A stretch of DNA of 64,000 nucleotides from Hofstenia miamia (GCA_004352715.1 SCFE01000096.1:1543129-1607128); one strand, 5' to 3'; positions 24,421 through 36,567 are shown, counted from the first letter of the stretch. Translations and numbers: made by a program. Notes: a model not told the origin generated them from the sequence alone.

Positions 24421-24667
24421 ATACTAAGTGAAGAAGGAATAAATAATTTTCGTATTAGTGAACAAAGTTATGACGAAAAACATGATTCTAGACGTCAATC
24501 GTGATCATTAATTTTAAAATTAAGCCTTTTCACCTGAACATTGGAATTGAAATAAAATTAATATTAGAATAAATAGTATTTTATATTACTATGATGTTTC
24601 ATGTCACCAGAGTTGATATTGCAGTTTAATATATAAATATGGAAGTAATAAATCTGGTTGCTTATGG

Positions 24668-24905
24668 TAGGTTTCTGGGAAAAAAAAATTTCTATTTAGT
24701 ACCAGTCTGGTCCCACACCAGTCTCATGAAATAGTCTGAGCCTATGCTCCTCCAACCAAAATTTCTAAACACTATGAATAGAAAAAAATTTTCTGAAATG
24801 CGTGGTATCTGTTTTTTCAGTTTTGGTCTTAGTCTCCTTTTAGTCTCAGTCCCACTTAAATATTTTTCCCATGTTCTAGTACTACAGGGATCCCGCAGAA
24901 CCCTA
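24668..24905. mobile_element. hAT-type MITE (238 bp), GTCTC-word interior
   Basis: The termini are TAGGTTTCTGGGA (left) and TAGGGTTCTGCGGGA (right, complement). They are flanked by GCTTATGG (24660-24667) and GCTTGTGG (24906-24913), a 7/8 direct duplication of hAT size. The interior repeats related words: CCAGTCTGGTCCCACACCAG, AGTCTCA, GTCTTAGTCTCC, AGTCTCAGTCCCAC. It has no coding capacity. It lies 134 bases from the element at 25039. Confidence 0.75.
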
Positions 24906-25038
24906 GCTTGTGGGTCTGTTCACTAGCAAGTGTGTAAATGAATGCATTGCGGGAAATTTTTAAATTGCCCTATCACATTAATTCACCACTTTTAGAAAAT
25001 AATGTTTTGCAAAAAAAAATATTATTCGCTATAACGAT

Positions 25039-25436
25039 TAAGGGTGGACATGGGTACATATTTCCCCCTAACCCTAACCCAGCCCGCACCCACGCGTTTG
25101 TACCCGCATCTAACCCGCACCAGCAAATTGTTTGAAATACATAAAAGCAACCAACCCACATCTACAGTTTTCCATTATCATACCCGCATTTTTTCATTTA
25201 TTGACAATATTATAATGATCTACTTGATGAGTTCAAAAATGTCCAATTGGGAAAAATTTAATATATATCACCACTTGATCGCACTATATATTTTCTTAAT
25301 TCGTACTTTATGATAGGCATGTACACATTTTCTAACCACAATACTACTCGCGTATATTTTATTTATGCCCAACCCATAACAAAAGTCATACTCAACCATG
25401 CGGCCATACCCAACCTACATGCATATTCCACCCTTG
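25039..25436. mobile_element. hAT-type MITE (398 bp), ACCC-word interior
   Basis: A perfect 8-bp direct duplication ATAACGAT flanks the element (25031-25038 and 25437-25444). The termini are TAAGGGTGGA on the left and CAAGGGTGGA on the right (complement). The interior is rich in reiterated words: CCCTAACCCTAACCCAGCCC, CGCACCCACGCG, ACCCGCATCTAACCCGCACC, CCAACCCACA, CCAACCCATAAC. The two CCCTAA units look telomeric but are better explained as part of this element. The open frames crossing it are not genes. Confidence 0.82.
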
Positions 25437-26110
25437 ATAACGATAGGTTTTTGGGAGATTTCAGATTTAAGCTTCATATTTACAAACATTAACAAATGCT
25501 TCTCGAATTCCACGATTGTGCTAAACTTTGTTTAGGGTCTGTATATACAAATCTGGAAATAACATGTATTAATAATGGTTTCACAAGAATCACACTCTCT
25601 CAATCCATATATCATGAAAAAATGCAATTATAAACATCGTAAGATGAAATCGAAAAGATGGTTTTTACAATAATTATGCTATCAAATTTGTAGAAAGATA
25701 TTAACATTGAAATTTAAATTACATAGGTCTGCAAAAATCTATGCTTAGTATATCTAACTAGCAAATTCTGTGTGCAAACCAAATCACGCATAGATATTAT
25801 AGATAGCAAGTTGTTGCGTTATGTTGGTCAAATACACTGATCAACAATTTCGTTCTCTTAACATATTTAAAAGCACAATTTGGATTAGCTCTAACAAATG
25901 TTGAGTCTGACACTTAGCAATTATGAAGATAGGCAAAAAAGAAATTTTAGTTAAAATCCAAAATAATTATTACTGTAATTTAAATATTTCAGACATTAGA
26001 AAATGTGTTTCGTATTATTAACACTAAATTACAACCAATTCCTAATTTAAATAACGAAACATGCTGATACGCGGTTTAACATTAAAAATCGTATTAATAA
26101 GAATGTTTAC

Positions 26111-26334
26111 CCTCTGATAATCTTAGCACGTGTGGGCAGTAGGTCTTGGCAAACCGAGTGGCCACCTCTTCACCCATCTTCCAAAAGTGCAGCTCCTCCC
26201 AAAACTCTTCGTATGTGATGTCCTGAGGAGAAAGAAGTCTGCCACCACTTTGATAGAAAAACAGGATGCATTCAAATACTGCTTTGCTTCTATCAAAGAA
26301 GTATTCTTTCTTTTTGGCATCGTAGTAATTCAAT
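26111..26334 (-). CDS. Kv1-like potassium channel, T1 tetramerisation exon
   Basis: First recognised exon (5' incomplete) of the channel, which spans 26334-4919. The acceptor ATTTAG precedes 26334 and the donor GTAAAC follows 26111. It encodes the second half of the T1 (BTB-like) domain: YYDAKKKEYFFDRSKAVFEC, then ILFFYQSGGRL and FWEELHFWKMGEEVATRF. EYFFDR...YYQSGGRL is diagnostic of Kv1; the zinc-binding C-C motif of Kv2-4 T1 domains is absent. T1 mediates subunit assembly at the cytoplasmic face. The exon starts mid-codon, so at least one upstream exon with the NVSG..FET half of T1 must exist; I could not find it. Together the six exons give 403 residues. Kv channels form tetramers that repolarise excitable cells. 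Confidence 0.95.
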
Positions 26335-29300
26335 CTAAATAATTATACAAGTTCGAAACAGGGTTGTTAATATTTTCTCAAAGTTTCTTAATAACTAGCA
26401 TGCCAAATTCAGAAGCACACATTGAAAAACTGTAATCCAAAAACACATTGAATATGAAATTACAATATAAGAAAGTTAAAACAATAAAATATCGTCATTG
26501 TTGATGTATACAAGTAACAAAACAAATGAAGTTTCATGCAAACTATAGAATTACCTCATCAATTGCTGAAACAATAGAGAAATTTTAACCTGCAACTGAT
26601 AACAGATTTATTGATTTGTAGTTGAAATTCAAACCAATATAGAATTTCTTATTTAATTAAATCAATTAACCGACACTGAATATGCGATCTCTCAAAGGCC
26701 TCCCAATGAAGGGGGCGCTCCAATTGTATTTATTCCTCATTCACTTCGAAGAAGATTTAGATCGAATCTAAAGAAAAAGACTTTCTGAAAAGATGTAACT
26801 TATCTGGCGGGCTGTATCCTTAAGAAAACATTGAAATGTATGCCGAGGTTCACTTAGCATGGTTCAAGCGTCGATAGAAGCGCATATGTAAATCCATACA
26901 TTAGAAAGTAAAATACGAGATTAGCATGAAGCCAAACTTGACTCCATCCAAACATTCACGACTCAAGCACGCTCCGAAACAAACTTCGTTTCAAAATATT
27001 TAACTGCATAGATATCTCTCCAATCAGTCATTTTCAGATGAAGTAAACATAGCCATTGATTTGTATTACTTAACGTCTTGAATGGTTCTATATATATACA
27101 TATATACATATATATATAATATATAAATATATATATAAAATGTAAAGTTGTCGTTAGAATGGTGATCTGTTTTGAAATGGTCAATTACAACAACGATAGA
27201 TATTTTTAGTAGGCTCACATTTTTTACAAAAAAACCTTTTTCATCTTCAAGTGCAATAATATATTACATCATTTAAACACATTTTTTATGGTCAAAGGCA
27301 GTGCATATGACATTCACAAAGTCAATTCCCAATGCAATCTCGACTAATACACTAATGAAAATAGTTTGTTTACTCAATGTGAAATTTTCATTATCAACAT
27401 AATTAAATGAAGTGTCTCCTCATGCCTTTCAATTAAATGTCAGTGCATTGTGACTTGTTTTGATTGGTGCTAGATTTGGGCTGGTCAATGCAATGATGTG
27501 AAACCGCTTTCTATTATAATAACTAGCCTTAGCACATTAATTGCCAGATTTACTTAAACGCTTGCCACTCTAAATGTGCTCTACTTCATTGCATGTAGCT
27601 AATGTAAGTACTATTTACGTATACTTAAAAGTTTATAAAAAATTTACTCTAAGCCATTTAACAACGACAAAAACGGGATAAAAATAAACACTTAACCGGG
27701 ACAGGGTCCTAAGTAATTTCCTCAATCAATTTTTGGTCATTTTGCAAATCATAGAATAAACAAGAAAAGTGCACGCTGTTATTGGCTTGCTAATTTAATC
27801 AGTAGCATACTCATCAAAGCCTCTTGCTAGTTACTTTAATTATTTGGTAAAATGTAGTCTTTCGATATGGTAGTAACTAAAGGATAATAGTGGCAAAAAT
27901 ACGCAAGAGAATCATACTAATGGAAAGAGTTAAGTTTGAAAAAATTATGTTGACACATGCAATGAAGATGAAATCCTCATTAAGTATTCATTCCAAAGTA
28001 ACTACTTCTAGCTTAGAACAATCTCATACAACATTTATCCTAAAAAAGAGCAAGCGAAAAATGAGTGATTGGAAGAAATTGGGGGCGATTAGTCTTTCAT
28101 CGTTGAATTCTGTAGTTACTGTGTTATCTCCTTTCTTGAAGCTACCCGGTTGCTTAGTGATTTAAAAAGCCCACTTTAAGTTTGGCAATATCGGTAATAG
28201 ACAAACTTCAAAAAAACTCCATAAGTTCTTACTGTAGAAACTAAGAACTTTGCTCAGATTCCCCTCGATGGCATTAAACTGAAGTACATTCCGAAACAGA
28301 CTTCATACTATTGCATCACGAATTTATGGGATCCTCAGTATTATCTACGTAATTGCATCTCTAAGGAAAATCTGAAAATATCTGAAGGCCATATCAAGAA
28401 CGCAGACACGGAATGTGCAGCGGCAATTTAATTGATCCAGCCAAAAAAACAAAGCTAGGCAGTTCGTCGATTTTGACACCAAAAGCGAAAGTGAGCAGGT
28501 TTTCCAGAAATGTAAAGATTCGATGTGCTTAGAGGAAACCTAGAAGCTCATGTTTAATGTAAATTTTGTTTTTCTATTTTACTGGAGGAATTACCGTTTT
28601 GAAAAATGTGGGGAGATCCTACCTCTGTATTCAAAAAGCTGAAACTATGTTTGATGTACAGTATCCGACAAACGAATGTTTAATTCTTTTTTCTTTTTAT
28701 ATTATCGTTTTTTTCAGAATTTTTTTTGAAAAAATATACCGTTTGTATCTCACTTTGGATTCTTGAAACATTGATTCGCATTCATAATTCTAATAATTTT
28801 GTATTCGGGAACTTCAAATTAGCTTTCATATTTCACATTTTTTGAATCAAAATACTACTATTCTGGAATAACTTAGGTGTAATTAATTTTCTAAGATGCA
28901 GAAGTATCTTGTAATAATAAAAATTTATATTATATATTTATATATATTTATATATATATATATACCTTTTTAAAAACAAAGTTGGTTAAACCAATGCTGA
29001 CATCAACAAAACCTGTACAATTATTACACGAAATATTTTCATTATCTCAATAGCTGTGATGTCAATTAATTGTAAAACGTTTATTTGAAATTGATTTGAA
29101 TTGATTGCTATTTATTTGAAAATAAATTTGAATATTTTTACTATTTGAAATTAAATTGATATTGAAAAAAGTGGACATTGACAAAATAGCATTTTTGAAA
29201 TGCTCGCAGAACAGATTTATTTAGATAAATTCTTTAATTAAATTAATTTAGAAAAATTAAAAATACATGAAAAATGGGTTTTGTTTAAAGAATATTTCTG

Positions 29301-31796
29301 ATGTGATGGTCAGTTATTAACAGTTCTGAATCAGAGATTTTCAGTTGGGGTAATGACTAATGAGAAAGGGAGATTTGAGTCAATGATTCTTAACCATATT
29401 CTAATGTCAAATACTTTTCGTAGTTTTGGTTTTGGATACCAATTGCATATAGATGCTCAGTAAGAATCAATCTGACATCAAACAAGTGTTAGTAGCGTAA
29501 CGAGTATAAGACAACGTTTTATTGTGATTCAAAGATACAAATATATATAGTAGTGTACTATGAACCATACATGCCAGGCCACGAAAACTTGTGATGATTG
29601 TTTACTCGTTCTGTGGTTAGCTTGACGAGGACCTGTAACGTATACCTGATCAACCCACAATAAGCATAGTCAAATACAAACTTGAAAGGGACAAAATTGG
29701 GCAGAATTGATTTAATTTTTTCTCATTATTTTCTTATGTCTAAACATAAAAGGAATCAGATACCATTGTGCTTCAAGACTAGGACATTATATCTTTATCA
29801 GCAAATCGTACATCTCAGCAGTAACAAGGATTTTCTGGCAAATTTGTATCAGCTCATCAATGAAATTAAATCTCTTGGGAAGTTAACTAAGAACTTTCAG
29901 TAGACTATCATTGACAACAGACAAAGACCTTTTTATATTCTAAATTAGAAGTGTAGCTCCTTTTCATCAAAGTTAACCACAAATTACCATAAACATTCGT
30001 AATAATTTTGAAGTATTTCTCCTGACATAGGATGTTAGTAGTTCAAACACTTTGAATTTCTGAGGCAACATTTTCCTTTTTTTTCAGATCTGGTCAAACA
30101 AATTGTACACAATTCAATTGTTGTGTCACTGACATAATGGGTTCCGATTTGGTCCTAACACTAACCCATTAAACCCATTACACCCGCAATTGAGTACCCC
30201 CCATTGGTATGGGTGTTAGACAATGTAAATAATTTTTTTGATAAAAAGTGCTGCTTTCTTCCAAGAAAATATTTTATAGGGATAACTTGAATTATATTCA
30301 CCTTGAGATCTCAAAAAATAAATGACACTTTGTGAATCTTTCCCATACTTCAACGCATCAAATTAAGGTGACACGACCATAATCAAATTGACTTTGAGAA
30401 TACTTTGAGTTAATTTTATGTTCTTGAGCAAATCGTCCTAAAATAGCTATGATTGATTGGTTTGGGTTGAGTCAAATTCTGAAAACTTTTATAAACGTTG
30501 CGTTCGATTGGTTTTTGATGAAAACTGTCTGGCTTGGATTGGATTAGGTCATAAAAATATGATTTACTTGAAACTCTGATTGTACATTATTGAAAATTGA
30601 AAGCGCAAACATTAGAATCACAATTACAGAAATTGTCTGAGTTGACAAAGAATTTTATTTTTATTATTTGAATTTTGTCTTGTGTGAAACTTATTTAGGT
30701 CTAAAAATTAGGCATTATGCCCCTGCTTCGTAAATCATCTGTAATATAAATTTAACACGCATTGCAATAACATAAGGAATCGCCCACCCCAAAACAAATC
30801 TAAATAATATGCAGTACACAAATGAGTGAAGCTTGGCGACTACTGGAGCACATAGGCTCGATCTCAGGTCTATTGGATTTTGCTCCAGTTCTGTTCTGCA
30901 GCAGTCACATGAAATTTTATGATTCTGTGACCCCATGTGATTCCACAGCAAAATATCAATTTTGGATCAGACAAAAAATTGAGAGCAATATTCTGAAATT
31001 GTTGTCGTACTGTTCTATTTTTTCATTGATGTTCCTAGTCCCATTTAAAGCTGTTTTACTATGAGACGTTAACTTAAGAATAGTCAAACAGAACACAAAC
31101 CCATACCTCAAAAATTTTTGTAATTGGCCTTTAAATTGAAAATGAAACGATAAATATGCTCTGAAAAGCAAATAAATGAAATTTAATTGAAATTTTCTAA
31201 CAAATTTAACTTCAGATATATAATTTAGTAATATTTATTCCAGCTGACGAAGATCTCCATCTAAAACACAATGCCACTAATCGATTGAAACATCAATGAA
31301 ACAAAGAAACAGAATAAATTATTAATGGTTCGAAAGTAGAAACCATGGAAATAGGCTGCAATTGAATAATATTAATGCAAACATTCACCACAACAGGAAG
31401 TTCACAGCAAAGGAAGTTCACAGCAAGTGTAACCGTTTATAAACAAATCTAGGAAATAATTATTTAGACCTTATTGCATTAATTAGTTTTTATAGTAGAA
31501 TCTGAAAATGATTGCTATAAGATTAATAAATAATAATAATTTGGATTTGATGTTCATGATTTGACGTGCAACTTACAAAAGTTTTCTATCAGTGCCAGTA
31601 TCCTAAACAGTCGTCGTGGCACTTGAAAATAGAACCTGATGAAAAATAAAATGCATCGATTTCAAAATTATTTACAGAACATGGTTAATTTTGATAGTTG
31701 GAATGTTAAAGTATTTTAGTTCGATAATATAGGTCATTTTGACAAGTGGCTAATTTCCAAAACAATTTTAGTTTTATTTTTAATGAGAACATTTAG
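26335..31796. other. upstream of the channel T1 exon; mostly unannotated
   Basis: AT-rich DNA that should include the intron upstream of the T1 exon. It contains imperfect TA tracts (27090-27140, 28930-28966) and an ACCCATTAAACCC-word island at 30120-30220. A GATTGGTTTGGGTTGAG-word island lies at 30430-30560. A coding-like relic at 27890-28560 is listed separately. The missing first half of T1 was searched for by eye without success. Confidence 0.5.
27890..28560 (+). pseudogene. coding-like relic, unidentified
   Basis: A 91-codon open frame (27890-28165) is followed, in another frame from about 28232, by KNFAQIPLDGIKLKYIPKQT, then SYYCITNLWDPQYYLRN and a stop at about 28430. Further coding-like text in shifted frames (RQFVDFDTKSESEQVFQKC, about 28458) continues. 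The codon texture is more gene-like than the surroundings, with frameshifts and stops, as in a decayed retrogene or element ORF. I recognise no family. Confidence 0.3.
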
Positions 31797-32112
31797 GTCA
31801 GAAGGTGCGAATTTAACCGCAAGATATCTGAACAACAAATATCATTTGCTATATGGAAAATCAATATTGCAGTACCAAGAGGAAGTGTCACATGCAGCGA
31901 ATTCTGCATTGAATAGACAAGAGGAAGAACTGAAAACTTTAAGAGAAACTGCCAAAGAACAAAAAGCGTCCGCATTAAGATTACGCGATTCAGCTAATGA
32001 ACTCACAGTAGATAATTATGGAATGCAAGATGAAAATGCAGTACTTCGGTCATATGCAGGTCTTTTGGAAAAACAGAATGATACGTTGAGAAAGAAGTGT
32101 AGTAAATTAGAG
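31797..32112 (+). CDS. coiled-coil protein, internal exon
   Basis: The acceptor ACATTTAG precedes 31797 and the donor GTAACA follows 32112. An in-frame ATG at 31783 lies just upstream of the acceptor, so a start there is possible, but the good acceptor favours an internal exon. The 105 codons are mostly helical heptads: YHLLYGKSILQYQEEVSHAA, RQEEELKTLRETAKEQ, ENAVLRSYAGLLEKQ, NDTLRKKCSKLE. Splicing to the exon at 33129 joins LE to GKIEKH at phase 0. No domain beyond coiled coil is visible, and I do not recognise the family. It could be a centrosomal, ciliary or cytoskeletal scaffold, but that is only what such coiled coils often are. Upstream exons were not found. Confidence 0.75.
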
Positions 32113-33128
32113 GTAACAACTTTTCTTAATCCAGAAATCCTAGAAATTCTTAGCATAGATTGAAATTCAATGAAAATGGATACTCTAGTACATTATTTTC
32201 AGTATAGAATTCAATGTTTAATAGTAAAATCCTCATCTATGTATTAGTAGTTGGGCTTAGTACTAGTTTAGGGATTAATAGGTTAATTCCAAAAACTTTC
32301 AATCATATACAATTTTCAAAAAAAAATTTCTAATCATTGCATAATTGCCAGATAATAAGATAATGAATTTTTGTTTTCATATGTTATTGAAATATTCTTA
32401 GAATTATCCTTTGGGTAACAAATTCATAGTCACCACCTTGACATATGCGCATTTTTGGCCGCCATAATATAAAATGATATTTCATTTTAAAGAGTGTAAT
32501 GAAAACACTACATTTGTGAATAGTAGATTACTATTGAGTGGATTGATTAATTTATGCATTTTTAATCGTATTTTCTTCATAATTAAAGTTTGGGTCAGTT
32601 ACGCTCATAGAATGTGGGTCTCATTAAATAGAAATTTTACGTTTTTAAAACAAAATTCAATTTTAAAAATGTGATTTTGGTCTTGACGTTTTCCAAATGA
32701 TATTACGTCGGATTTATCTGACTAATTTTATAGAAAAATGAAATGTGGATAGGTTAAGGAACTATGAAGTGCTATAGAATTTATTGCAATGTATTGACAA
32801 GAATTGTACTTAGTGGAGGAAGTAATATACATAACAGTCTCACTTTCCAATATGGCAATGCGTCATGCAAACTGTTCTGGTGAAATCTACGCCATTATGT
32901 ATACTAAGGAAAAGCCAAAATTGTGTATGTCCGTTACGTGGAATTAACCAATTGACTTCAAGTGTATTAAATTTCAACGGTTTTATATAAAATTACTGAA
33001 GTCAAAATAACAAATGTATGTAGTAATTGAATTGCATAAGAACATATTTTATGAATTCAAAGTCAATTCACGACAGCATTCAACAAAGTTGTTCATATTT
33101 ATCTGTAAATTTCAAATTGAATGTTTAG

Positions 33129-33605
33129 GGTAAAATAGAAAAACACATTTCTCACTCATTAGTTGAACAAAAGAAAATGAGGCTGGAACAAGAAAGAATT
33201 TTGGAAGAAAGCGATGAACTAAAATCCAAATTGACTGTTTTAGAGGAAAAAATTCATCGGCAAGCTGATAGTATGATCATGACTGAAAAAGAGAAGGAAA
33301 CTGCACATTCTACCAAAGAGATAATAAAGAGACAACATGACAGTTTATTACGAATTAATCAGCAACTTAGGCATCGGCTGGAGACTGCCAGAAGATTACA
33401 AATGCATCCATACGAAGTACGGCGGTGGCATGATCTGAACGTTTTTGATAGCATAAGTGAGGATGATTTCTACCTTCCATCAATGGACAATTCTACAAAT
33501 TACAGTGATCGTCAAATAGATGAGCAACTCGAGTTACTAGAAAGAAGTATTACTCAAGACACAACCTATCTTAGTCAAATGTCCTCAAAATACTCAGGGG
33601 TCTAA
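33129..33605 (+). CDS. coiled-coil protein, terminal exon
   Basis: The acceptor ATGTTTAG precedes 33129; the frame runs 158 codons to TAA at 33603-33605. The coiled coil continues from the previous exon (KIEKHISHSLVEQKKMRLEQ, ELKSKLTVLEEKIHRQ, KEIIKRQHDSLLRINQQLRH). A non-coiled acidic tail follows: HPYEVRRWHDLNVFDSISED, DFYLPSMDNSTNYSD. A last short helix (QIDEQLELLERSI) and QMSSKYSGV close the protein. The two exons give at least 263 residues. The 1 kb intron has no recognisable element. A palindromic repeat starts only about 80 bases after the stop and may lie in the 3' UTR. Confidence 0.8.
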   Translation, partial: GKIEKHISHSLVEQKKMRLEQERILEESDELKSKLTVLEEKIHRQADSMIMTEKEKETAHSTKEIIKRQHDSLLRINQQLRHRLETARRLQMHPYEVRRWHDLNVFDSISEDDFYLPSMDNSTNYSDRQIDEQLELLERSITQDTTYLSQMSSKYSGV

Positions 33606-33684
33606 ATTTATGTTTCAAAACATATCAAAAGAAAAATCTCAGTTTTAAAGACGACTATAAGTTTTTATAGATAATCGAGAATGT

Positions 33685-34123
33685 GTTGAGTAGCGTACAG
33701 ACTTACAACTTTGCGCGCAACTTTTTGGTTGAATTATATTCATTGCCAATTTTAAAAATTAAATTTACCAGTAAAATGCACTACATCCAATACAATCAGG
33801 CAGTCTGAAGAAAGAAGACCTCGTTTTGCAAGGATCTTATGTAATTTTTATCAGTTATGTAAATAATAATGCAAAATGACAAAATCGTAATATATGAATT
33901 AAAAGTTCACAACAAAGTTGGAATCGCGTACACACTTGCAACTTTTGTTGTGCGCCTCATTAAATCACGAAAGGTTGTGCGCAAAAGTAGGAACCAATTT
34001 AACTCTTCAAATTAGGTTAACAACAAAGTTGGAATAGCTTACACACTTACAACTTTTGTTGTGCGCCTCATTAAATCAAGAAGGTTTGCACGCAAAGTTG
34101 TGTGTACGCTACTCTAGGAGAGA
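33685..34123. repeat. palindromic MITE-like element with internal duplication
   Basis: The left end GAGTAGCGTACAGACTTACA ACTTTGCGCGCAAC is mirrored by the right end, whose complement reads AGAGTAGCGTACACACAACT TTGCGTGCAA. Inside, a unit of about 65 bases occurs twice in direct orientation (33909-33973 and 34020-34083), beginning ACAACAAAGTTGGAAT and ending TGTGCGCCTCATTAAATCA. Each unit itself holds complementary AACAAAGTTG / CAACTTTTGTTG arms. No clear target duplication is visible. The GTAGCGTACACAC...CAACTTT pattern suggests a self-folding non-autonomous transposon. Confidence 0.65.
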
Positions 34124-36183
34124 AAACGCAATCCACATGACTAATTAGATAAATATATTTATATATGTAAAATATGTGAAAATGTCTAAGGAATGGGTGC
34201 TGATTTTTCTAAATTAATATTAAGAGACGTAGTATTTATGTATGATTTTTCAATTACTTGTGGCTAATATTTTTAACAATTGTTTTAAATATCTAATTTT
34301 TAATTACTTTGTATTTTGTAGGTACTAAACTCATATTAACCTAGTCCTCCAAAAACTGAGCCAACAAATTTTAGTAGAAGACAACAAATGCAAACTTCAG
34401 TCGTACTGATATGAAAAAAAGTATAGAAACGATATCACGATTCCTGCACCAGAGAGAAGACCCATACTGATAACAGAACTTTTAGAATCAGAACCAAGCA
34501 AAAGCATTGTAGGGCATAGTTGAAATCGAATATGAGATATTCACATCCGACCTAAGGCGAGCTTTTGAAATCGAGTCCATAAATTCGAAATAATTTTAAA
34601 AACTAATGGAGATCTGAATCTGGTGAAAAAATGACATCCTTCCTAAAAGTAAACCCGAATTTGTTTTCAGCTCACTCTGACTTCAATGCTAAAATTCGAA
34701 TAAATTCTAAATATGGTTTTTGGGCATCCAATGACAAGCACTTGCACATTAAATAAAAATGTGAAATTGGTAATAATTGTTTTTATACATCTTGAAATAT
34801 ATGAATGCAAATTTTGATGCATGTGAGTAATGCAAAATATAGTTCACACTAGAAACTCAAGACAATTGCTGTTGCTTAAATCAATTGATTGTCAAGATAT
34901 TAGCTGAAAGTATATAAAGCCAAATTTTGTAGCCCATTTCGGGACTTTCCTTAATTAACCACCGGCAACAAATGAAGACAGTGTTTCATTTAAATTCCTC
35001 TATACCTAGATGGGAAATTTCCCTTCTCCAAGAGGAAATAAAAAACATCAAAATCTGATTATTCGTAGATACCTTAATTATAAGAGGAAGGATCTGCTTT
35101 GTTATCCTTGTATGAAATTAAAAATCCATGTGAATACACACAAGTATTTCGAATGTTCGTCTTACGGGTTCCGGGTACATCCCTTTCTAGTGAAAATATA
35201 TTCCTATTGTATCTTATGATGCTTTATATGTATAATTAATATTCAGATAGCTGCATAGTGACAGATTATAAATTACAAATAATCTGGCACTTGGTTAAAA
35301 TTTGACAAAGTGCTCCCGGACTTAATATATTTGAAAATTATTCAGATATGGATAAGATAATAATGAACATCGAATAGCGTAAATTCACATATTGTAAGCA
35401 TATACATAATATGATATTTAAATTTCTCTTGATAGATCTTAGTTTAAGAAAGACTCCATTAAATTTTAAGACGTCTCAATTATCGTCTGTTTAAAATTGT
35501 ACATGTATTTAATGAAAGAATTGCCCATATCAATCTATGAATACTAGCCCCAACATTTTACTGTTGGTGAAGCATTCTTTTAAAAATTTTCTTTACAAAG
35601 CTGTTACAACGTTTCGCTGACAATTATGATTCATTTAGTCTAAAGCAAAATTCTACTAAACAATTTGAAGCGAGTGCTATACAACTACAATGCAAACTAC
35701 AGCTGGAAATTTGTTAAAATCTTTAGAAATAAGAAACTTTCTTTGAATGATGGAAATTAATTGTACATCTGTTCATTAATCACGTAAATGCATTGTTTAG
35801 AACCTTCAAACACGATTAATTCATTAGTGAAAATATGTTTATCCATCAATGAAATGGCAACATTTGTGCAGCCTAGGTTGTCTTACAAGTGTACTGACAA
35901 TAAATCTAAATATCGATAACCGTAATTTCAAATATCACATCTCATTAAAATCTTTTCGAAAAACATTGTTCCATCGACCAATCGTCATTTTGCTTTCATT
36001 AAAGTTCTGTATGTTTTCCTGTGCACATTTGCTTTTATACAATTTATTAAAAAACGTGATTCAGTCACAATAATTAATGCTTTAAAGTTGTGAAAGATAA
36101 AATTCATAGTAAAGAGTTCCGATAAAATTATTAAAATATTTCATTTGGATTTATTAGCAAAAGTCACTAGAGAAATCAATCAC
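34124..36183. other. intergenic, nothing supported
   Basis: AT-rich sequence. A possible RT sliver at about 35595-35670 (KLLQRFADNY..FSLKQNSTKQFEA) is too weak to annotate. The start may include the 3' UTR of the coiled-coil gene. Confidence 0.5.
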
Positions 36184-36191
36184 ATAAATGC

Positions 36192-36559
36192 ATGGGTTGC
36201 CATTGGTCGAATATGTCCAATCCAATCCACAAAAATTTGCATGGATCAATTACACATGCCTCTCTATGCAAGTAGTGTTTTAAGCGAGGCCTAATATTTC
36301 GATTAGCATACGAAACATTTAATTAGTTGTCATGGTTCAATGTGATTTGTAGACAGGTATAATATTAGATTTGTGCAACGAAATGTTTATGAGTTTAATT
36401 TCATCGTTCATTTTGACATATTTTACTTAAAATTTACCATAAGAATGAATAAATTTATCTGTTAGCCTATATTTTTGATCCACAAATATCGATGGATATC
36501 CATATCCATTTGAAATCCATGGATCGGACCGATCAATATCTAGGTCCACGGCAACACTT
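36192..36559. mobile_element. hAT-type MITE (368 bp), ATCCATGGAT-word interior
   Basis: The left end ATGGGTTGCCATTGG and right end (complement AAGTGTTGCCGTGG) form imperfect inverted termini. The flanks are ATAAATGC (36184-36191) and ATAAATAC (36560-36567), 7/8 identical. The interior has reiterated words: CCAATCCAATCCAC, GATGGATATCCATATCCATT, GAAATCCATGGATCGGACCG. A diverged, same-orientation relative lies at about 60750-61195 and aligns along most of its length. Confidence 0.65.
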
Positions 36560-36567
36560 ATAAATAC

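Noticed and set aside
25060-25085. CCCTAACCCTAACCC resembling interstitial telomere repeat
   Set aside because: Only two or so units, embedded in a bordered element whose interior is all ACCC variants; no telomeric array.
26963-27184. minus-strand frame WLCLLHLKMTDWRDIYAVKYF considered as the missing T1 exon
   Set aside because: Does not contain the NVSG..FET..TL..FP signature and no suitable donor.
30120-30220. ACCCATTAAACCC island as a further hAT MITE
   Set aside because: TAACAC-like inverted ends can be drawn, but no matching 8-bp duplication was found.
35595-35670. possible RT sliver KLLQRFADNY..SLKQNSTKQFEA
   Set aside because: Single weak motif without neighbouring RT blocks.
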